Positions 29,521 through 39,529 are shown, counted from the first letter of the stretch. The stretch: 64,000 nt of DNA from Prorocentrum cordatum (GCA_963575745.1 CAUYUJ010016469.1:189903-253902), one strand, 5' to 3'. Numbers and translations: made by a program. The notes: generated by a model from the sequence alone, not told the origin.

Positions 29521-30966
29521 TCACTGAGTGTTAGCCTCTGCTAGCCTGGCCTGGTCTCGAATAGACTGCAAGAAGAGATACGTGCAGTTGTGTTCGTCCA
29601 TTGGGTAGCACTCCGCGCATAGCCATTGCATGTTACACTTATTACAAACGTCCGAGCAATTCCTGCACACTGGGTTCCTACATGTGCCTTCGGGCTTGCT
29701 GGCCTTTCCTGGGCATCTGTTCTCCGCCTGAGGCGCACAGCCAGGATTCGGATTCCAACATACCTCCATCATAGAGACTGTACTGTTGCTCCTAGAGGTA
29801 CACCTCGCCCCTGATCTTGGCATGTTGGGTCTTCCCCTGCTCGAAGCGTTCGACCTTGGGCGAGCAAAAGTACTTTCTGGTGGTTTGGGCGCATTTAAGA
29901 GCTCCTCATCCTTCTCGTCTTGTTTGATTAGCTGAGAGTATATATCTCGTTGTCCGACCATTTCTTCGTCCTCAACAACAGCCGGAATGGTGGGTTGCCA
30001 CGAGACGTTTAGCTCATAGTCCTCATTCCGTTGCTTCTTGAGGTTAGGCGCAGGAGTTCGCCCAGTGGACTCCCTCTCATGCTTCGTTTGAGTCTCCGTC
30101 CTGTCCGCCTGAGGCGTCAGGAAACTAGTGTCCTCATCGGATCCATCTGGAGACCAGCTTTTGTCACGAGCAGGGATGTCCTCATCCATCATCACGGACA
30201 ACGCTCGGCTCAGGGAAATATTATTGTTGATACTATCAAAATTTTCTTCCATGGAATATATTTCGTGATCCTTGTCCAATGGATCGTCGCTATCCTGACC
30301 GAGTTGTCCGTTAAGTGCTATAGGGGTTGGGGCAGTAATATGCGTACCCACCCAATCTACGGGGATGCTAGGATACGCACTCGGATTCCCTTGGGCTTCT
30401 CCTGGCCGGCTGGCTTCGCCAGCGGCAATGGCGGTAGTCTGTGGAGCATTCTGAATGGGACTTATCGACTCCGTCGAGTTGGCACTTAACCTGGAAGAGA
30501 ATGCACCTCTTCTGGGCCTTGGCGTGACGCCTTCTCGCCCGTGAGGGTCAGGGGTTTGCTCACGATCACCTATCGGAGCCCCTACTGTGGGCATGTCTAC
30601 CGACATTTCGGTTATCCCATCAGTACTTCTCCCCCTGGTGACCCGATCGGCGATAGTCGAAGGAGGGATTCGGTCTTGAACAGGACCGATTGTATCTGTT
30701 TCGTGTCCATCATGTTGTTCAACGCGCCAATCTGCGCTTCTCGAGATATTAGACACGATGTTAGTCTTAGCATAGCTCTCTCCCGCAGCGATTGAATCGC
30801 GGGGCACGACTTGAAGATTCCCTGTTGTATCTGATGGCCCCGCGTCGACTGAGTCGCGCGCTTCGGCTGATAACCAGTCTTTCCTCTGAGAATCGGGGTA
30901 AGATGACAAAGGAGGTAAGATCTCATGTTCACTCTGCTCAGGGAGAGCGGAGGCGGGATGAGACAT
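29521..30966 (-). CDS. First ORF (481 aa), start codon inside the 5' LTR
   Basis: ATG at 30964-30966 lies inside the LTR. The first 30 residues (MSHPASALPEQSEHE...) are LTR-encoded and the primer-binding site is translated as part of WLSAEA. Most of the protein is polar and disordered. The last 90 residues hold a Cys/His array (CWNPNPGCAPQ, CPGKASKPEGTCRNPVCRNCSDVC, CAECYPMDEHNC) resembling a B-box/RING-like zinc domain. If real, every new RNA starting upstream of 30966 would encode it first. A later in-frame Met could be used instead. Two CTNAG hairpins (30846, 30106) and a third (29725) fall in it. Confidence 0.5.
   Translation of the reverse strand: MSHPASALPEQSEHEILPPLSSYPDSQRKDWLSAEARDSVDAGPSDTTGNLQVVPRDSIAAGESYAKTNIVSNISRSADWRVEQHDGHETDTIGPVQDRIPPSTIADRVTRGRSTDGITEMSVDMPTVGAPIGDREQTPDPHGREGVTPRPRRGAFSSRLSANSTESISPIQNAPQTTAIAAGEASRPGEAQGNPSAYPSIPVDWVGTHITAPTPIALNGQLGQDSDDPLDKDHEIYSMEENFDSINNNISLSRALSVMMDEDIPARDKSWSPDGSDEDTSFLTPQADRTETQTKHERESTGRTPAPNLKKQRNEDYELNVSWQPTIPAVVEDEEMVGQRDIYSQLIKQDEKDEELLNAPKPPESTFARPRSNASSRGRPNMPRSGARCTSRSNSTVSMMEVCWNPNPGCAPQAENRCPGKASKPEGTCRNPVCRNCSDVCNKCNMQWLCAECYPMDEHNCTYLFLQSIRDQARLAEANTQ
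30867..30876 (-). promoter_or_regulatory. Primer-binding site (TGGTTATCAG)
   Basis: TGGTTATCAG follows the 5' LTR without a gap, as expected for minus-strand DNA priming by a tRNA 3' end (CCA complement TGG). It resembles the initiator-Met type (TGGTATCAG) with one extra T. Which tRNA is used cannot be decided without the tRNA gene set. Confidence 0.55.
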
Positions 30967-31217
30967 TGATAAGACAGATATCCGTTAAGCTAAACCACTC
31001 AATCAGGAATAGGAAGGGAGGAGGAAGGCCGAGGGCGGACGACGACGAATCGCCCGCGCGCCCCAGCGCGCTCCTTTTCTCTCCTGCCAGCCGAGGTCGG
31101 CTGGTTCGAGCAGTAACACAGCTGCAGAAACACAGCGTCAGTACACGCGGACAGCTCGTTGCATGCAATTTAAGTTATCTTCTAATTGAGTATTAGGCGG
31201 AGAGGAGCATATTTACT
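30877..31217 (-). repeat. 5' LTR (341 bp)
   Basis: Pairs with 8151-8491 (11 substitutions, no indels). It would carry the promoter and polyadenylation signals, but no TATA-like or AATAAA element is convincing, as is usual in dinoflagellates. It contains the ATG of the first ORF and a CCAGCCGAGGTCGGCTGG hairpin. Confidence 0.95.
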
Positions 31218-31221
31218 GAGA
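31218..31221. repeat. Target-site duplication (GAGA), right copy
   Basis: Matches 8147-8150. The next bases (TCCCCATTTTGAAAACGG) continue the interrupted minisatellite unit. Confidence 0.6.
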
Positions 31222-31330
31222 TCCCCATTTTGAAAACGGCCCGCCTTCCATTCATGGAGTGATTGCCAGATATAAAACGAACGTGCGCAGCGCTAAAGCG
31301 AGAATGGATCATCAATGGTCAAGAAATCTG
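31222..31330. repeat. Minisatellite, continuation of the 7500-8146 array
   Basis: Contains TTTTGAAAACGGCCCGCC, TTCCATTCATGG and GTGCGCAGCGCTAAAGCGAG, the same boxes as the left array, confirming that the retroelement landed inside it. Confidence 0.6.
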
Positions 31331-31430
31331 TAGCGAAACGCCCGGCCCTCCCTACCGACACGTCCAGGGATGCGACAGAGAGGAATGTGAGGAAGAAGGA
31401 TGGAGAAGAAGAAATTCATCCTCATTGCTC

Positions 31431-31602
31431 ATCCCGCCTCCTGCCTCCTCCACTGCTCCTCCCTCCCACCCACCCTTCCTCCCTCCATTCCCCGTCCCTC
31501 CTCCACCCCCATACCTCCCCTACCAGCTTCTGCCCCCTCCCCCCTCCTCCACCTCCTCCTCCTTCTCCTCCTCCTCTTCCTCCTCCCCCTTGACCGTCAC
31601 TC
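31431..31602. repeat. TCC/CCT-rich tract
   Basis: A polypyrimidine tract that forms part of the direct repeat at 31491-31702. Confidence 0.85.
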
Positions 31603-31702
31603 AATACCTACACGACCACCCTTCGGGCGATAAGGAGGTCCGGGGGGGTGAGAGAACCAACTGACGACAACTGCGATGGCTGCGATGCTGACGATGCTGG
31701 TG
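31491..31702. repeat. Direct repeat copy 1 (~212 bp)
   Basis: CCCGTCCCTCCTCCACCCCC through the TCC tract, ACTCAATACC...CACCCTTCGGGYGATAAGG and ACTGACGACAACTGCGAYGG recurs at 33643-33870. The second copy carries a small expansion of the TCC tract. Confidence 0.8.
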
Positions 31703-32292
31703 GCGATGATGTCTGGGGCGCGCGCGCGCGTGCGCTCGTGTGCGTGCGCCTCCCTTTGCTCCCCCCCCCTACGGCCCCTTATCAAAGGAGGCAGTGTGGT
31801 GGGGAACGAGGAACGGGCTACAGATGCAGAGGCAGCGTCTGCTCACAGACGCGGCTCTAGAAAGAGGAGAAATAAGCCCCGTCGCGCGGCCCCGCCGGCG
31901 CCGCCTGCTTCCCTTCTCTCTCGCGGCTGCACGCACGGCTCGGACGGGCGCCGAGCGGGCCGCCGCGACCAGTCTTGGCCAGAGCGTGGCCAGCGGTGGC
32001 GCCCGGAGGGTTCCAAAGGGAGGTTTTGGGGGGAGGGGGATTCCCAGAGCCCCCCAGGGGCCTCGGAACCTCGTCAGAACAGGAGGTGCGCAGCCTCTTG
32101 GGGGCCCCTCCTGGAAAACCCCCTACCCAAAAACCCATCTTTTTTTTCCTCGACCGCATCTGGCTCTCAACGTGCCACAGAACGGGAAACACTGTCCCTG
32201 CGAATCGCCGCCCCATGCCGTCTAGGCCCCCTAGCCCAAGGCGCCCTCGCAGACTGACGCACTCCCCAAAAATCCCTTCTGTTGGGGGGCGG
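31703..32292. other. GC-rich stretch without a supported gene
   Basis: No exon or RNA gene can be supported. Open frames on both strands are short and without motifs. Confidence 0.35.
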
Positions 32293-32440
32293 AAAGATAC
32301 GGATACGTGTTGTCCCCGGACCTCTCTTGGGGTGCGTTCTGACCAGAATTTCGAGGCGAATCCAGCGGTGACAACGAGGATTCCCCAGGAGGACCAGGAA
32401 AGGCCGAAAACGAAGGGGGACGACACGTATCCGTATCTTT
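32293..32440. mobile_element. ~148-bp element with ~24-bp terminal inverted repeats
   Basis: AAAGATACGGATACGTG at the left end is mirrored at 32424-32440 (CACGTATCCGTATCTTT), with the pairing continuing inward over GTCCCC. The interior includes GGTGCGTTCTGACCAGAA, also found at 59701. It looks like a MITE or introner-like element. Confidence 0.5.
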
Positions 32441-33480
32441 TTCTCCCCCGATTCTGGAACCCCCTGGGCGTCGGGGCCCCACGCAACCCCCCGCCGGGGC
32501 CAGCCAGGTGCCGTGTCCCTCCGCCAGCGGGTCCTGTGCCGGATAGGGCTAGGGCGGGCATGTCCCCCTACAGGGGGATTATGGCCGAAAAACAGAAAAT
32601 AGAAAATTGTCCAAAAATACTCAAAAATTACCCCCACAGCACTTTCAAAAAAATGAAGGAAAAAAAATGGTCCCGGACTATTTATTGTTTGACTATGTTT
32701 GGACACGCCTCCTGCAGAGGGACAGGCCCGACTTGAGGATGGGGGATGGGAGCAGGGCGGGGCGTGCGGGGAGAGGGGCCCAACAGAATTGCACATGCAC
32801 AGCCGCCGGTGCCACACGTGCTTCCTGCTGCCGCCCGCTGGGCCGTCGGTGGGGCAGAGCCCCGCCCCCGCCGCGAGCAGGGCCAGCGAGCCCCAGGATG
32901 CGCTCACAGAGGCGCTCGAGCCCCCCGCGCTGCGAGCCGTCCGCCGCGCCAGAGAGAGAGGTCGCTCCAGGGAGCCATGCGGGAGCCTGGCGCCCAGGGC
33001 CGTGCGCTCCGGGGTATCGGAAGCGATGGGTCAGCCCTTTGGGCAGAAGCCCTCCCTGCCTGGCAAGGCTCGAGGCAATCGTGCGCGGGGGCCCTTCGCC
33101 GTCCCGTCTCTCGTTCCGCATGCAGGGCGTGCAGCCCCCTTCTCAGTAACGAAGGCTGGACCAGCCATGTTGGACTCAGCGATTGTCGTTGCGATTGATT
33201 TGCACAGCCGATCGCGTGGCCAGGGAGAGACCGTTCACCTTTCAAGGACCTCCCCGCCTCGCTTGCACTGTACGCACTGTCCTTGCGCATCCATGCTTGC
33301 TGCTGCCATGTTGCTGCTGCAGTTCAGAGTTCAGCCCGATGGGCTCATTTTCCGTGCCCGTGCCAGCCACCTCCCCCTCCCTCCTTGAGTGCAGAGTACA
33401 TCCCCCTGCTCATACCCTGCCCAGCAAGTAGGCTGCTGGAGGCGCCGTGTGCGGTCACACGCGCCACAAGATGAGGGGGA
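32441..33480. other. GC-rich region; possible exon(s), unresolved
   Basis: Both strands stay open for 140-230 codons at 32693-33388. The codon composition is not decisive and no domain is visible. An exon may be hidden here. Confidence 0.25.
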
Positions 33481-33642
33481 GGGAGTGGAGTTTGAGGATT
33501 GTAGCGGGGGGGGATCGGTTTCTCACAAGACCTTGGCGCCCGTTCTGACCGATGGCTGAATACCAGTTGCTGCCAGATAGCTGCGTGCCGCGCTCTTCTA
33601 ACAGGCTGCGAGCCTCGTCAGAGTCGCAATCCAAAAAAGTCC

Positions 33643-33870
33643 CCCGTCCCTCCTCCACCCCCATACCTCCCCTACAAGCGTCTGCCCCCTCCCCCCTCCT
33701 CCACCTCCTCCTCCAACTCATTCTCCTCCTCCTCTTCCTCCTTTTCCTCCTCCCCCTTGACAGTTACTCAATACCCATACGACCACCCTTCGGGTGATAA
33801 GGAGGTTCGGGAGGGAAAAGAACCAACTGACGACAACTGCGACGGCTGCGATGATGACGATGCTGGTGGT
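33643..33870. repeat. Direct repeat copy 2
   Basis: Matches 31491-31702 with a longer TCC tract. The 1.9 kb between the copies is otherwise single-copy within this window. Confidence 0.8.
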
Positions 33871-33879
33871 GCGCCTTCG

Positions 33880-34490
33880 AGTTGACGACGACGCGTGGTG
33901 ACGATGCTGCGTCGCGATGTGACCCCACTATCGACCCAACTCGATCGACCTCACCATCGATCGATCTCACTATCGACCTCACGGCCAGTCCCACTGTCGA
34001 TGGATCCAACTATCGTCGATCTCGCAATCGGTCAATCACCAGGAAACAGCACCAGGACACCATCGAAACACCACCAGGACGACACCATCAGGACACCCAT
34101 CGGCACACTAATCGGGACACCATCGGAGCACCACTCTCACTATCGATCTCACTATCGGTCTCACTACCGATCTCACCATCGATCTCACCAGGAGACACCA
34201 CAGGACACCGGCGAGACACCGACGGGACACCCGCGAGACACCGACGGGACACCGACGGAACACCACGGGACAACATCGGGACACCAATCGATCTCACTTT
34301 CGATCTCACTATCGATCTCACAACGGGACACTCACGGGACACCCACGGAACACTGAAGGACACCGACGGGACACCAACGGAACACCGACGGAACACCACG
34401 GCGGAACAACCCAGCCAATGCCCGCCCACCGCGACGCGACACCGACAGGACAGCGACGGGACACCAGACACGGCGGGACACCCGGGCCAC
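33880..34490. repeat. Short-period minisatellite (GACACC / CTCACTATCGAT units)
   Basis: Imperfect repeats of ATCGATCTCACT (33940-34330) give way to GGACACCGACGG units (34200-34480). The 249-codon plus-strand frame across it (RDTDGTP repeats) is probably a by-product. Confidence 0.7.
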
Positions 34491-35110
34491 CGCCAGACCA
34501 CCGGAGGGGGGGGGGGGGAGGACGGGTCAACGGCTCTGACCCGCCCTAGCCACAGCGGAGTCATTTCTCTCGCTCGCCCACGCAGCTTCGCCTCGCCCGC
34601 ACGCACGACACGAACCAGAAACCGAAACTGAGTTCCCAGTGGGGGGCTCTCCGCTACTTCGACCTCGCCCCCCGACCTCCGATGGATACTACTCTACTCC
34701 CTCCCCCGAAAATTACCGATGGGTGGCCCGCCCCACTCCGCCTGCTGTTAGATCACACAAGAGATTTCAAGCAATGATCTGTCTCAAGCTTTTACTCGGA
34801 ACGTTCTCGGTGTTCCAAATGCTATTCCCGCTGCAGCGTTGGCCTCATTTTGGGATCGGCACGTTTCGTCCTCCTTCCTCCTATGTACGCAAGTTCCCTA
34901 CAGTGATTGTACTTGACGCAATCGGGTCCGTTGAGGGGCTCCGAGTCCGCTATGACACCCGTCGGTGGAAATAGAAAAATAGGGCAATCTGAAGGGATGG
35001 GTCGGAGGGGTTGGATGTCAGATATGGCGTGATGGCACCTGGCTTGCCCCCTCCCCTCTCCGCTCCTACCTCTGCCCTTTTCCCCTACTGCAGCTGCTCC
35101 ACCTTCCCCT
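34491..35110. other. No gene seen
   Basis: Mixed-composition sequence. No supported coding exon, RNA gene or repeat was recognised. Confidence 0.4.
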
Positions 35111-35238
35111 CCTCCCGCAAACCCCTCCTCCTCCTCCTCCTCCTCCTCTTCTTCTTCCTCCTACTCCTCCTACTCCTCCTCTTCCTCCTCCTCTTCCTCC
35201 TGATCTTCCTCATCATCATCATCATCATCATCATCACC

Positions 35239-35272
<34 letters not shown>

Positions 35273-35286
35273 TCATCATCACCACC

Positions 35287-35365
<79 letters not shown>

Positions 35366-35368
35366 CCA

Positions 35369-35402
<34 letters not shown>

Positions 35403-35478
35403 CGTCGTCGTCGTCGGCGGCGGCGGCCGCGGCGGCAGCAGCAGCATCACCATCACCATCACCATCACCATCAGAATC

Positions 35479-35545
<67 letters not shown>

Positions 35546-35780
35546 GCTTCACCATCACCACCACCACCACCACTTTTAGCATCATCAGCATCATCATGAC
35601 CACCATCACCATCACCATCGCCACCATCACCACCACCATCATCATCATCATCATCAACACCACCATCAGCATCAGCATCAGCATCAGCAACAGCATCAGC
35701 AGCAGCATCATCACCACCACCACCATCATCACAATCACCATCAGAATAATCATTGGAAGCATCATCTACATCCTAATCAG

Positions 35781-35815
<35 letters not shown>

Positions 35816-36030
35816 CCATCATCATAATCATCATCAGCAGCAGCATCATCATAATAACCACCACCATCAGCATCATCATCATTATCATCCTCAGCATCAT
35901 CATCATCATCAGCATCATCACCGTCATCGTGATCGTCATCGTCATCAGCATCATCATCAGCAGCATCATCAGCAGTATCATCAGCATCATCATCATCATC
36001 GTCATCAGCAGCAGCATCATCATCCCCTCC
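35111..36030. repeat. TCC then CAT/CAC trinucleotide microsatellite
   Basis: About 100 bp of TCC are followed by about 820 bp of CAT/CAC/CAG trinucleotides in one phase. All frames (poly-Ile/Thr/Ser, poly-Met/Val, poly-Asp) are repeat products. Confidence 0.95.
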
Positions 36031-36120
36031 TCCTCCCCAATCCCTGCCCCCATCGCCCCCCTCCTCCATCCTTTCCCCTCTCCCCTTTCCCTTCCCCCTC
36101 CCTTTCCTCACCGCTCATCC

Positions 36121-36260
36121 CTCCCCTGAGATCCGACGGCACGGAAAAAAACGACATCGTGAAGAATCACGACCGCAGCAATAGACCCTATCTTTCTGCC
36201 GCACCTGCGGAGCCGGACCGACCCGCGAGGGCACCCAGCCCCCAAAGCTGGGCGACAGGG
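36121..36260 (-). other. Candidate intron 3' end (CGTCGGATCTCAG)
   Basis: On the minus strand CGTCGGATCTCAG (36125-36137) is followed by GGG and preceded by a T-run and a segment related to that upstream of the RRM exon at 57014 (CGTGATT/CGATGTC...). This is one of four such motifs. The downstream sequence is low-complexity, so an exon is not demonstrated. Confidence 0.35.
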
Positions 36261-37475
36261 GCCCAGCATGGAAAACTTGCGACGCTCGGATCCCAGGGTC
36301 AGAGAGACAAAAATCAGCGTAAACATCCACTTTCGGAGGTCCGCGCGGCTTTCTTCAGGCGGAAGACTTCCATTCGCCGACATGGTCGCAAGGAGTTCCG
36401 TCGCGCGAGGCGCTTCCATCAAAACCGAGAACAATATTGGTAGGGAGGCCATGAGCCATGAGAAGGATCAGCGGCCCCCAGTAACCCTAGCGCCCTGCCA
36501 CCACGACTGGGGCACGCAACCAATCGGCGACGCCACTGGCGCACCAGGGGCGGCGCCTGAGGCGCCGCCAGGGGGGCCCAGCGCAGACCAAAGAAATCCG
36601 AGTGGACCTCCGAAAGTTTATGTCTGTGCTGACGTTTACTCCTCGATGGGGCAAGCACACGCGAACCATACCCCTGCAAGTCGGACACCTGAAGAAAACC
36701 GGCCAGAAGTCGGAACTTGACGGATGTCTGCAGCCAGTTGAACCCACCTGGAAGACCGCGGTGGTTGCTAAGGTGATAGAGGGGCTTATAAGTGGATGAA
36801 GGTGGGTTGTATCTGGCACAACCTAGCCTATACGTGGATTACTACTACCCTAAGCGACTTAAATGGGTTGGGTAACTCCAGCAAGTGGGCTCCGCCCACT
36901 TAGCCCCTCTGCCCCGCCGTAAGCCGCTTAGGCACTTGCAGCCAGCTCATAAGTGAGGTTAGGCCAGGCATGACTCACACTGGCATCAACTCAAAGCCCC
37001 CCAAACTCCCTCAGGAACCCCCGCGGTCATCCAAGAAATGGGACCTGGGGCCCCACCAGGGCCTCGCCCTGGACCAGCCGTTCGCGGAAGAGCCGTGCCA
37101 CACGCAGCCCCGATAGCCAGGCGCTGCGAACTTTTCACGCAGGACGCTTGCGCTTCCGCCCGGTCGCGGGCCCTGGGCCACCACACATCGATCAGGCTCG
37201 AAAGGCGCTGCAGTCGTCCAAGCAGTGGGTGCGCATCCCAGCGTCGGTCGGACGGGCAGGGGAAGGGCTCGCAACTAGGAGGCGACCAAGGGGCCTGAGC
37301 TGGTGAGACCACGAGAAAATCGATGAAGGTGAATCCGCTCAAAATCGGTCCTTGGACCCCTCCCGAGGTCAGTCTGGTGCAGCGTTGCACCACGCATCCG
37401 CTTCTAAAGCGTAAAACTCATCCGGGCCCGAAAACGGTTCCCTGGCCCCTGGAGGCCGAAGAGAAAACCGAATAT
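36261..37475. other. Unique-looking sequence without a supported gene
   Basis: Two related minus-strand patches (36290-36450 and 36600-36760) share a GTTTAC/CATCC...CGGAGGTCC layout and could be diverged duplicates. Perfect hairpins occur at 36549-36569 and 36883-36901. No exon is supported. Confidence 0.35.
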
Positions 37476-37479
37476 TGAT

Positions 37480-37484
37480 ATATA

Positions 37485-37523
<39 letters not shown>

Positions 37524-38485
37524 CTCTTCCTATATTTTTATAAGCCCGGGCGGGGGGGAAACCCGTCACCCCCCCCCCAAAAAAAAAACGGATTCCCGGG
37601 ATCTGGGGCTTTGGGACCCTCCAGACGGGCCTCGAAGCGGCCACCGGGCCTCACATGGCGTTTTGCCAAACCTTCCCAGCACACCAGGGCGATCAGGGGG
37701 GTCATCGGAGACGTCCCAGAGACCCCCAAGACAGCACAAGAGCGCTCCAAGAGTGACCGACGTGACCTCAAGATGGCCCAAGAGGCCCCCAGGACGGCCC
37801 CAAAGAGGCCTCCAAGAGCACTCCCAAGAAGGCCCCCCGAGGCACAAATCATTGATTTTCTATGGTTTTTGGTGAATTTGGGGGTTCTCCTCTTTTCGGC
37901 TTCCCGACGCTCCAAGACGGCGGTCTTCTGGGCGTCCGAAGCCGCCTGGGAGGCTCCCAAATCGCCCCACAACCATCCGAAAGGGCTTCCAGGCAGTCCA
38001 AGAGAGCCCCAAAACGGCACAACACGGGTCCAAGATGGCCCTCAGAGAGCCCCATGGCGGCCCAAGATGGCCCAAAGACACCCTCCGAAGAATTCCAAAT
38101 CGTGATTCGGTCGTTCAGAGAGACCACGGTTGGAGGCAGGGTGGCCCGAGGAAGCCCCTGGACGCCCCCAGAATAAGCCCAGGTGGTCTCCAGAAGGCCT
38201 CAAGAAAGCCTGAAACAACTGTTGTGAGGCCCCTAGAGGCTCTCCAAGGAGGAGCCTCCGCAAAAAAGAGCTGAGGAGGATGGGGAGAATGCGCAGGGCA
38301 TGGCGAAAATGAGGAAAAGTAAGCATGGAGGAAGGACAACGAATAACAGTATTATAGCGGCGATGCCAGAAAAGGCAACCAGGAGTTATCGCTAAATTGT
38401 CGGCTTGACCTTCTTGCTATTCCGCCTGCATACCAAACTTCAAGGACCAAGGTGCATGGCGCGAAGCGACACTGCAGTCTTGTGC

Positions 38486-38494
<9 letters not shown>
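37480..38494. repeat. ~1-kb tandem duplication, copy 1
   Basis: Begins in a TA microsatellite, continues with CCTCTTCCTATATTTTTATAAG and a block of CCAAGA-type repeats, and ends CACTGCAGTCTTGTG before the next TA array. The next copy is offset by about 1,014 bp. Confidence 0.88.
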
Positions 38495-38537
<43 letters not shown>

Positions 38538-39510
38538 TCCTCTTCCTATATCTTTATAAGCCCGGGCGGAGGGAAAACCCATCACACACCCAAAAAAAAC
38601 CGGACTCCAGGGACCTGGGGCCTTGGGGCCCTCCGGACGGGCCTCGAAGCGGCCACCGGGCCTCGCAAGGCGTTTTGCTAAGCTTTCCCAGCACACCTAG
38701 GGCGATCAGGGGGGTCATCGGAGACGTCCCAGAGACCCCCAAGACAGCACAAGAGCGCTCCAAGAGTGACCGAGACCGACGTGACCTCAAGATGGCCCAA
38801 GAGGCCTCCAGGACGGCCCCAAAGAGGCCTCCAAGAGCACTCCCAAGAAGGCCCCCCGAGGCAAAAATCATTGATTTTCTATGGTTTTTGGTGAATTTGG
38901 AGGTTCTCCTCTTTTCGGCTTCCCGACGCTCTAAGACGGCGGTCTTCTGGGCGTCCGAAGCCGCCTGGGAGGCTCCCAAATCGCCCCACAACCATCCGAA
39001 AGGGCTTCCAGGCAATCCAAGAGAGCCCCAAAACGGCACAACACGGGTCCAAGATGGCCCTCAAAGAGCCCCATGGCGGCCCAAGATGGCCCAAAGACAC
39101 CCTCCGAAGAATTCCAAATCGTGTTTCGGTCGTTCAGGCAGACAGCGGTTGGAGGCAGGGTGGCCCGAGGAAGCCCCCGGACACCCAGAATACGACCAGG
39201 AGGCCTCCAGAAGGCGTTAAGAAAGCCTGAAACAACTTTTGCGAGGCCCCTGGATGCTCTCCAAGGAGGAGCCTCCGCAAAAAGAGCTGAGGAGGATGGG
39301 GAAAATGCGCAGGGTATGGCGAAAATGAGGAACAATAATCATGGAGGAAGGATAACGAATAACATCATTATAGCGGTGATGCCAGAAAAGGCAGTCAGGA
39401 GTTATCGCTAAATTGTCGGCTTGACCTTCCTGCCATTCCGCCTGTAGACCAAACTTCAAGGACCAAGATGCATGGCGCGAAGCGCCACTGCAGTCTTGTG
39501 TATCTATATA
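38495..39510. repeat. ~1-kb tandem duplication, copy 2
   Basis: Close copy of 37480-38494, including the internal degenerate CCAAGAKGGCC repeats and flanking TA arrays. Point differences and small indels are scattered. Confidence 0.88.
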
Positions 39511-39529
39511 TATATATATATATATATAT

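Larger units (their letters stand above)
8151..31217 (-). mobile_element. Giant Ty1/copia LTR retrotransposon (23,067 bp)
   Basis: The element is bounded by two 341-bp direct repeats and 4-bp target duplications. The minus strand encodes Gag-like, retropepsin, integrase, RT and RNase H in the copia order, preceded by about 2.8 kb and followed by about 11.6 kb of accessory coding sequence. Typical copia elements are 5-6 kb and large plant Sireviruses about 10 kb, so this copy is exceptionally long. The LTRs differ at 11 of 341 positions, 8 of them transitions. Nonsense codons and frameshifts in pol show that this copy is probably dead, although most domains are intact. The LTR ends are AGTAAATATG...GGAAAGAC in element orientation, without the usual TG...CA. 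Confidence 0.93.

Noticed and set aside
35200-36030. CRISPR-like or histidine-rich protein array
   Set aside because: No spacer structure. It is a simple trinucleotide microsatellite in a eukaryotic genome.
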